From: Larix sibirica
Taxonomy: Eukaryota > Streptophyta > Pinopsida > Pinales > Pinaceae
DNA: 10,922 bases
Reading direction: 5' to 3'
Assembly: GCA_004151065.3 (NCBI GenBank)
Contig: NWUY0303893137.1
Span: 1 to 10,922 of the forward strand
This document shows, in pieces, positions 1 through 8,481 of the stretch. The notes below the pieces were generated by a model, which did not search any database, was not told where the DNA came from, and was given only the letters and a program-made list of their open reading frames with translations. Position 1 is the stretch's first letter, and every line of letters begins with the position of its first letter. Position numbers and translations under genes: made by a program.

Positions 1-465
1 TAGCTAGGTCATTTTCAGTCTTTAGTCACTATAGCATTGTGAGGCTTGAGCTTTAGGTCTCCAAGGTTTTCCCTAACAAGAGCATCCTTTAACCAACTCT
101 TGTAGTTGTTGAAGAAAGCCCTAGTTTTCCAAACTTGGCAAGTGCCATATCAAGGGGAGGCTGTCCTCCTTGATTCCTAGGGTTAGGTTGAATTTCTCAT
201 GCAAACCCTAGGTTGTCCTTCTACTTTTTTTCTAACCTAAATTTCTGAATGTATATATTTGTACATATTATGTTAGATTAGTTTTTGGGTTATGTTAGTT
301 TTGTCATACATATGTTTCAAGCATTTTTATGATTGTAAAAAAACTATTTTTTTTTATATTTTATTTTAAATTTATAAGTAATTTTCATTTTTTTAGATTA
401 GAAAAATCCCTAAAAGAGCCCTAACCTGTTGCTGCAAATCCTAGTTGCAGACCTAAACTGAGCTA
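1..465. other. Unassigned AT-rich DNA with CCCTAA-like motifs
   Basis: No reading frame of useful length and no recognisable protein is present. The visible pattern is a scatter of CCCTAA/AGGGTTAGG-type motifs (near 74, 178, 203, 404 and 418), some resembling the plant telo-box AAACCCTAA but none an exact tandem telomere repeat. The stretch after 330 is T-rich. It could be the edge of a retroelement or the upstream part of the pyrimidine-rich block that follows; I cannot decide. Confidence 0.3.
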
Positions 466-890
466 TGACTTCCTCCCTTCTCCTCTCCTACCTTCACCCT
501 CTTCATCTAGTTGCTTGGCCTCCTCTCCTTTCCTCCCCTACACCTTTGGACCCCCTCTAAACCTCCTCGCCGCCCTCTTCTTCCAACCTGCTGCCTTCTT
601 CTTTGCTGCTCCTCATACCCGCAATCCCTTCCTTTCTTCTGCTCCCTTATCTCCTTTCTTCTTTCACTCCCCCCCTTCGCTGCTCTTTTCTCCATACCTC
701 CCACTCCCTTTTTCCTCCAACTTTCCTCCTTCTCCTTTTCCTCTTTTCTCCCTCCATTCCTCTACATACTCTCCCCCCCCTTCCTTTCCATTTTCCACCC
801 TCGGCCTCTAGCCTAACCTTCCTTCCTACCTTCAACCAACCCTCCAGTTCTTCTTTTCCCTAACTCGACCTCCCTTCCCTCTTATCTTCT
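466..890 (+). repeat. Long polypyrimidine (C/T) tract
   Basis: For about 400 bases the + strand is overwhelmingly C and T, rich in CTTC, CCTCC and TTTCC runs, including an eight-C run near 773. The open frames across it on both strands encode only low-complexity Ser/Pro/Phe/Leu or Arg/Lys/Gly peptides and overlap each other, as expected from base bias rather than selection for protein. Homopurine-homopyrimidine DNA of this length can form triplex (H-DNA) structures and occurs in plant retroelement leaders and 5' untranslated regions. No gene is supported. Confidence 0.7.
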
Positions 891-1238
891 TTGTTGGCTG
901 CTCACTCATATCCTCGCCTCTCCAACAAAGGTGATAGGGAAGTGAGAAAATGTCTACTTCAGTCTCGGTAAAAATATGGCAGAGTGACGACTTTAAACAA
1001 ATGGAAAGGATTTATGTGTAGAATGAGGGACCTTGGTGTCTCTTTTATAATCGAGGATGGGAGTTTGGAGCTGAGCTTTGGGCTGTAAACTCATCAGCCA
1101 CGTAGAGGATCGTGTCAATTTGGTTCTCTTTTTGTTGGACATGAAGTAGACAGAGCCGAAAACCAAGATGATGGTTGGGTCATGTTTTTTTAGTGATTTT
1201 GTGCGGCTTGAATCACTCATATAGAAGGATTATGAGCG
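891..1238. other. No gene recognised
   Basis: A modest open frame on the - strand (993-1220) has no recognisable domain and its composition does not stand out. A CCACGT core (near 1098) resembles a plant G-box/ABRE but is isolated. The base composition is less AT-rich than the rest of the window and joins the pyrimidine tract without a visible boundary, so both could belong to one old repeat. Confidence 0.3.
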
Positions 1239-1279
1239 ACCCAGGTAGCTCTTATCAAGGGATTAAGAGCAACCTGGGT
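1239..1279. repeat. Tight imperfect inverted repeat (hairpin)
   Basis: The left arm 1239-1256 (ACCCAGGTAGCTCTTATC) and the right arm 1261-1279 (GATTAAGAGCAACCTGGGT) are reverse complements except for one mismatch and one extra base, separated by the 4-base loop AAGG. It is too short for a usual plant pre-miRNA and is not followed by a T-run. It may be the end of a decayed repeat or a chance palindrome; its role is unknown. Confidence 0.75.
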
Positions 1280-1745
1280 TATAAAGACATTTTGGTGGTT
1301 TAGCTTTCACTTTTGGGATTTTTGATTTATTTTCCAAGGTCAAATGGACATGAATGAGGTGACATGGTGATGTATGGAGGTGACTGAGCTAGTGACATGG
1401 AATGTGAGAAAATTTTACTTGTTAACATATTGAACCATTTTCTTCTCATAAAATGTTGTTTCTTGGAAGGCTAATTCACGTTGTGTGCATTTTTTCGCAT
1501 TTTTCTATATCAATAAAATTGTTTTGAATGACTACATATTTTCTTAGGATCATGATTGTATTTGAACAACCTTTTATTCTCCTCTTTGATTTAGAATGAA
1601 AAAATGTAGATATAAATTTCAGCAGAATACAAATATGATTTGGAAACCCAACGAAGTCAAATTTTGGTGAATACAACGACGTTTAAAAAAAAATTCAAAT
1701 ACAAATTTGGATTTCACATGATGATTCAAATGTTGTAGGTACATT
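1280..1745. other. No gene recognised
   Basis: AT-rich sequence with frequent stops in all frames. The - strand frame at 1476-1676 is short and shows no family motif. No tRNA-like fold, clear terminal repeat or promoter is evident. Confidence 0.3.
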
Positions 1746-2091
1746 GATTAAGGAAAAGTCATGTGTGATTCATGATGTCAACATAATGTAAAAATCAAGG
1801 CTAAAGGTGTTGGAAGGTACTCAATCAAACAAATTGAGATTGGGGAAGATGGATAGCTTACTTTTCTCTATACTAGTGATGATGTTGAGCTGATGTCAAG
1901 ATCCAATGCTTTATATTTACATGTTTTGAAAATTGAGGGCAATGCCCACTTTAAAATTTTAGCATTTTTTCATGTTTTGCAGAACTGTTAGAACAATGGG
2001 GTTTTCCTATTACAAGTGGAAATGGAGAATATGACCCTCTTATTAGTACAATTTATGTCATATATAACATCATAGCTATAAGAAAAAAATA
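1746..2091 (+). pseudogene. Coding-like remnant of unrecognised protein
   Basis: Two stretches read like decayed exons. From about 1777 to 1950 one frame gives a balanced mixed-charge peptide (segments such as GVGRYSIKQIEIGEDG and ELMSRSNALYLHVLKIEG), broken by a TAG right after GEDG and with an apparent frame change near 1775. A second stretch, 1983-2091, starts after a plant-like acceptor (TTTTTCATGTTTTGCAG) and reads ELLEQWGFPITSGNGEYDPL before drifting into AT-rich sequence and a TAA. Amino-acid use is more protein-like than in the surrounding DNA. I do not recognise the family, and chance open reading in AT-rich DNA is a real alternative. Confidence 0.25.
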
Positions 2092-2287
2092 ACACTTTTG
2101 ACTTAACAAAGCTATAAATATGTGTATGGATAGGTTACAACAACATTCAATGACTCAATATGCTTCATGTATGCATGTTATCATCCATACTTTGTATCTT
2201 GTTTTTCTAGTTAATATTTTTCTTTTTATACTTTTACTTGTAGAAGAATTGTGATATGGGAAGAAACTAAAAAATGATGATAAAAAG

Positions 2288-2354
2288 CTATCCACTTCTA
2301 TAATCAAAATATTATATGGAAAATTTTGAAACTATCCACCTCTATGATCAATTT
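2288..2354 (+). repeat. Short direct repeat, offset 44 bases
   Basis: The 23-mer-like unit beginning CTATCCACTTCTATAATCAA at 2288 recurs with a few substitutions at 2332 as CTATCCACCTCTATGATCAA. In addition GATGATAAAAA occurs just before the first copy and just after the second. This looks like a small local duplication immediately upstream of the cysteine-rich remnant. Confidence 0.6.
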
Positions 2355-2502
2355 GATGATAAAAAATCCTTCAGTTTGTAATTGTAGTGGAAACAAGTTC
2401 AAAAAAGAAAGATGTGCTCATCCATTTGCTTGTGTATACATGGCACCATTGGGAGAGTATTACATGGACTGCAAATGGAATTGGTTGGGGCCCATATGAT
2501 AA
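2341..2502 (+). pseudogene. Cysteine-rich remnant, possibly SWIM-like zinc finger
   Basis: One frame gives about 50 residues with the pattern C-x-C-x9-C-x-H (CNCSGNKFKKERCAH) followed by PFACVYMAPLGEYYMDC and a TGA near 2497. The C-x-C...C-x-H spacing fits the SWIM zinc finger found near the C-terminus of Mutator-like transposases and FAR1-type proteins. The later EYYMDC could loosely match the EDYVxxCY region of MULE transposases. There is no surrounding transposase sequence that I can recognise, so this is inference from one motif. It may instead be chance, or part of the same broken gene as the remnant just upstream. Confidence 0.25.
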
Positions 2503-2609
2503 CATCTCAATTGTTGGGTGAAAATAAACCCTCGTAAGTTGTATTTTTCCCCTTTGTACTTCACTTTATGATTCCTTCTTGTATCCTAGAGGAAGCTTTC
2601 ATGTCTCTC

Positions 2610-2649
2610 AATCTACCTTTACCTCTGCTTCAACACGTGAAGGTAGATT
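2610..2649. repeat. Hairpin-forming inverted repeat
   Basis: AATCTACCTTTAC (2610-2622) pairs with GTGAAGGTAGATT (2637-2649): 12 of 13 Watson-Crick pairs, the other a possible G-U in RNA, with a 14-base loop. It lies in gene-free DNA, so no regulatory role can be assigned. Confidence 0.7.
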
Positions 2650-3728
2650 ATGGTTTATTCCCAGATTTGAGTTGTTGGGAATCATCGAAAAATGAGTAGA
2701 ATTTTTTTTGTCATTGTGATGCATGATGGTTGTACATGTATACATTGCAATGGACACCCCATGATTCATTGTCTGCACCAATTTCAAATAACATACTCAT
2801 GTGATAATATTATAATCTATGTTTGCTTCATTGATGGTGTTGTTAGAGTATTTGATTCATAAATCTTGAGGCCACATTGCAATATTTAGCTTCCATATAT
2901 ACATCCAAGCTTGAGTAGGTTGCTATCTTAGCTATCTCACAACACAATTAAAATCTTCAATGACATTTCCATATAAGAGTTTGTTTTAATGGATTTGTGT
3001 TGATTTATATATGTAGTGACAATGTCTATCTACTTGTGATTGTTTCACATCCATAGAACATAATCAATTTGTTGTTGGGTGGACCAATATGATTTAAACT
3101 TTAAAGTTATGATGTATGATTTTATTCCCAACATGTGTTTCTATGGTCCAATTATGTTTCCAACAATTTTTACAGGGGTATGATTGTGCCCAATAATCCA
3201 TACAAGCTCTAGTTTTCTACTCTATTGTTATTGCAGAGGTCAGATATTACACATGGTATCTCTTATAAAGGTCTATTTTTTCCCAACAAATCGTTAAAAA
3301 GTCTAGTTTATGTTTTGCAATGCCCATTGGGTTGTTATGAACGTTAGACTTCCATTTAGTCTCATATTTTCTCAACGGTTACCTATCCCATCAATTGAGT
3401 ACGGACATATTGAGTTGCAGTGGTATAGATGGGTGTTCAGTATCATTTTCAGTTTACAGAAGAAGATTTCATATTTTCAAAGATAAGTACATAGGTAGTC
3501 TTCATTGGTAGAACGATATGTTGAAGTGGAATTTGCAGTTGGGATTTCTGGACCTTCTATCTGGTTGATGTCAAAGAGATTCTTTCCTATTTGGTGTTAG
3601 GGAGTGATCACAAGTCTGATCAGTCCTTTTTTGAGTCCTGACATTTGTGAGGTGTTGGTGTGGGTCTAACTTTTTTATATTTTTTGGTGCTTGGAAGCAT
3701 ACATAGAATTGGTTGTTAACAACAAGTG

Positions 3729-3754
3729 CTAAAATTTCTAATCTAGAAATTTAG
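3729..3754. repeat. Small AT-rich palindrome
   Basis: CTAAAATTTCTA (3729-3740) and TAGAAATTTAG (3744-3754) are reverse complements apart from one bulged A, with a 3-base spacer. Such palindromes arise readily in AT-rich DNA; no function is implied. Confidence 0.6.
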
Positions 3755-4080
3755 CCCAATCATTGCATTGGTTCTTGTCACAAGGGAAACCTTGGTATGG
3801 TTGATGCCACAAGCATATTGTATTGATTTGTAATATATGTTTAAGCAGCATAGTGTGGTTTTAAGCAGCCAGTGCAAGCAACAATAGTATAAGTGCCCTA
3901 TTTGTTACCTGTTAAGCTTCCCCCAAGTGTAGTTCCATCTGAATCGATGCCCTAGTGTCACTTATACTTCCATGACATGTATTTATTCCCATTTTAATAT
4001 TGTATCATTTTTTGGATGCTAATATTTGCATGTTTAATGTTTACACTCGAGATCTGTATTTGCTCGACATAGTTTAATTT

Positions 4081-4638
4081 TGATTTTTTGGAGTGTTTGG
4101 GGTAAAATTTGATATGGAGCAACAATACTACATAAAGGTTCTAATTAAACTGGTCATCAACACTCTCGTAAAACTATTTAGCCATACAATTCTAGAATAC
4201 TATCCTTTTTGTGTTTTTATTCAAACTGGTATGGCTATGATTATGATAGTATCTATGGCTAATCTTTATGGTTTTGGTCAAATACAAAGTCATATACTAC
4301 AATGCCTGCAACTAGATTGAAAAAATATGCATTTATCATATCTTCATACTATTTATAGATAGATGTGTTTATGGCATATATATAAAGTTCAAAATTACTT
4401 TGTCAATCATAACTATCATGCAACTCCTCTTGGTCCTAACCACATACACTAAAACTGCATTAGCAAAGAAAATGTAGATCGTACCAGGAGACCCATATTT
4501 TTGATAAATATGATCCTTTGGTATTTTGTAGAAATTGGTTGGTAGAGTCCCATTGCTAAAGTCCTCAATATAGCCATTCTGAAAATTAACAACTATACAT
4601 CACACTCTAGATTGAATCTATCAATCGATGATTCTAAT
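4081..4638. other. No supported gene
   Basis: An open frame at 4093-4320 (+) gives 75 residues rich in Ile, Leu, Met and Val with no motif that I recognise and no neighbouring exon. Its hydrophobic composition is what AT-rich DNA gives by chance. The rest is closed in all frames. Confidence 0.3.
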
Positions 4639-4816
4639 ATTATTTATACTTTATTTTTAGATGTACTGAATAGCTTATGTTTCTAGAACTACAAATATTT
4701 TTATTTCTAGAGCTAACATACTCATAATTTATTTATACTTTATTTTTAGATGTATTGAAATGCTTAAGCTGCTAGAAATACCAAAATTTTCACTTTTAGA
4801 TCTAGCATAATATAGT
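4639..4816 (+). repeat. Tandem duplication, two ~89-bp units
   Basis: Unit 1 (about 4639-4727) and unit 2 (about 4728-4816) share an almost identical start, TATTTATACTTTATTTTTAG at 4641 and at 4730, followed by ATGTAYTGAA. They stay alignable through GCTTA, CTAGAA, TTTT and TAGAGCTA/TAGATCTA to the end. The first 30 bases are nearly perfect and the rest has diverged with small substitutions and indels, so the duplication is not recent. It is non-coding. Confidence 0.8.
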
Positions 4817-6015
4817 TCAGTGCAATTTTTAAGTGGGAAGGAATAGTGAATGCAAGATATATCAATCTTGATGAATACCATATTATTTTCCTTTCTTACA
4901 GTAACTCAATAAGTGTAGTAGCTGAGAGTTGGTTGGTATTTATGTATCGAATTTTAACACCTGGAGTAGTAGACGTGAAAGAAGGTGATGTATTGAAGTA
5001 AAAGATGTATAAGCTGACCAATATCTACGATGAAGCTTTGGATTCCCCAAAGACATGAATAAAGGTTATTTGATTCAATATTTTGATTCTTATTTCAGAA
5101 AGAGAACATGATAGTTATCAGACTGTTCGATTTGAACCATTAAGTTTGGACTGTTTTGACCCAAAACCCTTTCAAATTGGTTTTTGGGCTAGTTTAGATC
5201 CCAAATCGACACCCCAACCTTTGTGACAACTTTTAATCCACAGTTAATGATGCCTCCTCCAATTGTTTGGTTTTATCCCACTTGTGGATCAAAATCAACT
5301 AGGAAACAATCAAGGATAAGGACCCATTACCATATAGGACTCCCTTATTATTATAACCAACCAATATTCCCTCTTTCCCTACCATCAATAAAATGTCTAC
5401 ATATTAAGGGAAAATAAAAACCAGATCTGAAAATACCTGACATATTTCCTTTGAACTATTTTCCACTTGGCTAGTAGAGTAACTTTAGACAAAGTTTTGG
5501 CTGGGAGAGTAATTGTGGACATAGTTCTAGTTTCTTAGTTGAATGGCATGTGATACTTCTTGAAATGAGAAGTATGTTTCCGTATATGATATATCCCTTC
5601 GCATGCCAATGCATTAACATTCCAAACATCCAAGAATGAAATTAGGAATGAAAAACAATATTGATATATGCATTGTAATCTTACTGCAAGTAGAATACAT
5701 TGAATCTCACTGAGTTCTGAGATTTTTTTGGCTTAAATTGTGGTACATTGCACACTAACAAAAACCTAAATTGAGGTAGATAAGTATTTATGTCTCATAT
5801 TCTCTTCTTTTGATGAAAACTATATTAGTTGGCTATGGCTATGGTTTCTGAGTCCTTTTTTCTCCCTCTAGTTTGATTTTCAATTCATTGTTTGTAAGTT
5901 TATAATTCAGTTAGAAGGATATGGAGATCTATATGTTATGGTGATTTTTTGGTCCAGGGAAAGTCTATCATTATATTTTCATTTTCCTATTAATAAAAAT
6001 CCTTTTATTTTCTAG
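4817..6015. other. No gene recognised; upstream flank or intron of PP2C relic
   Basis: No domain can be read in any frame. The short frame at 5223-5417 has no family signature. The last bases (CCTTTTATTTTCTAG, 6001-6015) look like a plant 3' splice site, so at least the right-hand part is likely to be old intron of the phosphatase relic that follows. A first exon of that gene was looked for upstream and not found. Confidence 0.4.
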
Positions 6016-6831
6016 GTAGCGATAGGTGTGTGCTCTTCTATTAATAATGGGAAAGGGAAGAGTTGTCATAGTCCCAATGAAAATGTTCATGGATTTAGTC
6101 TAGTGAAAGGAAATTCAAGTCATCATATGGAGTATTATCATGCAGTTTATTTCAATAAAAGGAAAGGCCATGAGTTTGAATTTTGTTTCCAACTTTGATG
6201 GTCATTTAGGTCACAATGTTCCTTTGTACTTGCAAAATAATTTGTTTCAAAATATTTTGAATGGTGTGAGTACTTGGATTGATCAGTATGAGACCTTCTT
6301 AATCATTAACAAGGCTACAACAAGAGTATATATATATATAATTGTTTCTCTATTAGCTCCTATATGAAGTGTATTTATCTCTTTTATTTATGAACTGAAA
6401 CTTTTACTTAAGAAAACAAGAAATGCCTATACATTTTGATTATAAGTGCACATTGTCTCCTTTGTAATTCTTTTAAATGTATGATGGACTAGATTTTGGT
6501 AATATACGTTTGTTTTAATTTATGGATTCTTATTTGATTGAATTTTCCATTTCATGAAGAATTTTGGTTTCATCCAAGAAGGGAAATCATCAAATCCTAT
6601 GAAAAAACAAACAAGTTTAGTCTTAGAAAGGCTCCAAACTTGGGTCTAGGTGGTTCCATTGTTGTGACATCCATCCTGATAGATGGTAGAAAGCTATTGG
6701 TTTCAAATGTTGGTGACTCAAGTAGTTTTGTTGTAGAATGGCCTCTCAATTCTTAGTTGATCATGAACCTAGAACTAGTGTTGAGCATGGAAGTATTGAG
6801 AATATAGGTGGTTTTGTTTCAAACCTACAGG
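6016..6831 (+). pseudogene. Broken plant protein phosphatase 2C gene (N-terminal half)
   Basis: PP2C enzymes are Mg/Mn-dependent serine/threonine phosphatases. Exon A (6016-6263) reads NNGKGKS, HGFSLVKGNSSHHMEYY, GHEF and then, in the next frame, FDGHLGHNVPLYLQNNLF and NIL. This matches the plant PP2C order with KGKS, HGYHLVKG, MEDY, GHE and FDGHLGH. Exon B (6560-6831) reads FW.HPRREIIKSYEKT, LGLGGSIVVTSILIDGRKL, NVGDSS, then shifts frame to DHEPRTS and IENIGGFVSNLQG. A donor at 6264 (G/GTGTGAGT) and an acceptor at 6559 (CATGAAG) join in matching phase to give GAA, so introns were kept and this is not a retrocopy. Defects: a +1 shift near 6170-6190, another near 6730-6745, the metal-binding Asp of MEDY replaced by Tyr, and GDSR changed to GDSS. 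The second half (DVPRV, AFGD, SDG, DN motifs) was not found downstream. The family assignment is firm; the exact subfamily (Arabidopsis group F-like) is inferred. Confidence 0.88.
6264..6559 (+). other. Inferred intron of the PP2C relic
   Basis: It begins GTGTGAGT and ends TTTCATGAAG, is AT-rich, about 296 bases long, and contains a short TA run (6328-6341). Homology to PP2C stops at its left edge (after NIL) and resumes at its right edge (FW), with a phase-1 junction on both sides. An alternative donor, GTGAGT at 6266, is a better consensus match but breaks the phase. Confidence 0.6.
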
Positions 6832-7302
6832 GTTATTTACTACTACCATTATATACTAGAGTATCATCTTTTTGCTTGATTGTTTGCATGGCTTCCATAA
6901 ATGACCTTCCCTTGATTTTTTACTAATATGTATGAACTAGTATTTTAGTGATATTGACTCTTTGGTTGTTAGTTATTTCTTAAGCTTTCAAATATTTTAG
7001 GAGTGTAGATTTTCTTATGTGAGTTGTTGCATAATTCAAAGTTATCATAACTTAATTGGAAATAGAACCATAGTTACCAAAATCATGAAATGGACTGGAA
7101 CCAACCAAAAATTAGTCACTAGAAAATACATCAAATATTCAAATTTTAATAAAAAAATATATTCACATGTACATCAATGTAAAGCCAAACCATTATAAAG
7201 TAGGGACATATAATTTTTTGTCCTGAAAATTGGTCAGGTCTTACGCTTGTGGCCTCCATGTCACGCAGTCACACTAAGCAATACAACACATATATGCTAC
7301 TA
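6832..7302. other. No gene recognised; expected PP2C exons missing
   Basis: The base run after CTACAG at 6830 could be the start of a decayed intron (G/GTTATTT). No later PP2C exon is visible here or further on. The sequence is AT-rich with stops in every frame. Confidence 0.35.
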
Positions 7303-7747
7303 TGTCAGGATCCAATAAGTCAAACATAATTACATGTGATTTGGGATGTATTTTGGGAATTTTATTATAATCCACATCTCTAAATTCGATTGACTTTAAA
7401 AGGAATCTTAAATTCAAAGGCAGTGAGCAAAGATATTGTAATTAGCTATGAGTGGGTTTTAAGATCCTAATTATTAGCAAATTGGTTAAAACCATTTGAG
7501 AATATTTTGGATCTACATTTATTATTTGTTGTTTTAGTTTCAAGCAAATTCATGTATAAAAGGGAGTTCCTTCTCCATTCTATGGGAGATGACTCTTAGA
7601 GCACAAATCCAATTTATAATGGAATCACTATATTTTCCATGAGATTTTTTTTTTTTTCGTTTAGATTGTAGTTTTTTAATTTATGTGATGTGTGATTAGA
7701 TTAATTCATTATGTTGTAAACTAACATTAACACTCTATTATGTGACA
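7303..7747 (+). mobile_element. Possible solo LTR
   Basis: The segment opens with TGTCA (7303) and closes with TGACA (7743-7747), the short inverted ends typical of plant LTRs. Inside it lies a strong TATA box with a GA-rich start region placed as in an LTR U3/R boundary, followed by a T-rich stretch. Against this, the 5 bases on each side do not form a target-site duplication, and no primer site or coding sequence adjoins it. The ends could therefore be misplaced, or this could be an ordinary dead promoter. Confidence 0.3.
7555..7564 (+). promoter_or_regulatory. TATA box-like element
   Basis: TATAAAAGGG is close to the plant TATA consensus and is followed by GAGTTCCTTCTCC, a small GGAG/CTCC palindrome in the likely start region. 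No downstream gene is apparent, so it is best read as an LTR promoter relic. Confidence 0.4.
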
Positions 7748-8189
7748 ACAAGGGCCTGCAATAGGAGAACATCTTGTTACTTAATGTAGATTGCCTTTTA
7801 TTTTCATTTATTTAAATGTTCGCAAGTTTGATTTATTTTCTTGCAAGTGTGGTGTGTTTTTATCATATTTTTCCATAAGCAGTTGAGATAACTCTAATTT
7901 ATGAAGTGTATATTGATAAGCATTCAATATTTACTAAGAGACAAACTTTATGTACTTAATCCTATTGAGAAAATACTAAAGGATGTTTCTTAGTTAATTT
8001 GTTTAAGTTGCTTTCCCTGCTTTACAATCGAATTGAGCATTTTAATTTATTGCATCTCATATTAGATAAATCAATGTAAGATAAACAATATAGCCTGAAT
8101 ATACAATGCACGACATCTCACAAGAATTTGGACCCTAGGTTGATAATTAATGATTGAACTCTTAAATACCAAGGTAATTAACTAGCACA
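7748..8189. other. No gene recognised; beyond the breakpoint of the copia relic
   Basis: Reading the - strand from the protease relic, recognisable copia sequence fades near 8190, where the integrase region should start. No GAG-pre-integrase, integrase or reverse transcriptase motif can be read from here down. The sequence is AT-rich and closed in all frames. Confidence 0.4.
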
Positions 8190-8450
8190 ACAACCTAAAT
8201 GATTGATTTGATAAATTGATAAAGATTGTAGGAAATACTTCGAATTCATAATGCATCATTGAAATGACCATCATCTAGCTAAATTCTTCTAGTTTCTTTA
8301 AGACTAAGAGATCTATAATCACCAACAAATATTGGCTTTCTATTACATTCATTAAGAGTAGAAAAAATGGCTTTATCCTTAGCCATTTGATAAGATGCTC
8401 CATAACCAATAAGCCACTCATTAGAAGAAGTAGTATATGATGCATCGATG
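8190..8450 (-). pseudogene. Ty1/copia protease relic (start of pol)
   Basis: This is the aspartic protease that would cut the Gag-Pol polyprotein. The frame, shifted relative to gag by a change near 8450, reads SSNEWLIGYGASYQMAKDKA, IFSTLNECNRKPIFVGDYRS, LSLKETRRI-stop-LDDGHFNDAL-stop-IRSISYNL. Family members have WLIDSGASYHM at the active site (8419-8390). Here the catalytic Asp is Gly and the following Ser is Tyr, so the enzyme would be inactive even without the stops. Two in-frame stops follow (TAG before LDDGHFND, TGA after it). Similarity fades after ISYNL, before the region leading to integrase. Confidence 0.85.
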
Positions 8451-8481
8451 GACAAACAAGTGAAGAAAGTGCATGTGAAGA

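Larger units (their letters stand above)
2503..4080. other. Long gene-free AT-rich stretch
   Basis: All six frames are closed at short intervals and I recognise no protein family, tRNA or terminal repeat. Two palindromes inside it are listed separately. T-runs and TG-rich phrases are common, as in old decayed repeat DNA. A split gene with very small exons cannot be excluded by eye. Confidence 0.3.

Noticed and set aside
507-863. Overlapping open frames of 60-100 codons on both strands
   Set aside because: They exist because the tract lacks purines on one strand and so lacks stop codons; the peptides are low-complexity and mutually overlapping.
993-1220. 75-codon frame on the - strand
   Set aside because: No recognisable domain, no neighbouring exon, and ordinary length for chance in this composition.
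4093-4320. 75-codon hydrophobic frame on the + strand
   Set aside because: Ile/Leu/Val/Met-rich composition is typical of translated AT-rich DNA; no motif and no neighbouring gene.
5223-5417. 64-codon frame on the + strand
   Set aside because: No family resemblance and not joined in phase to the PP2C exons downstream.
6328-6341. TA dinucleotide run as a splice donor or microsatellite locus
   Set aside because: Only about seven units, and the phase-matched donor at 6264 explains the exon end better.
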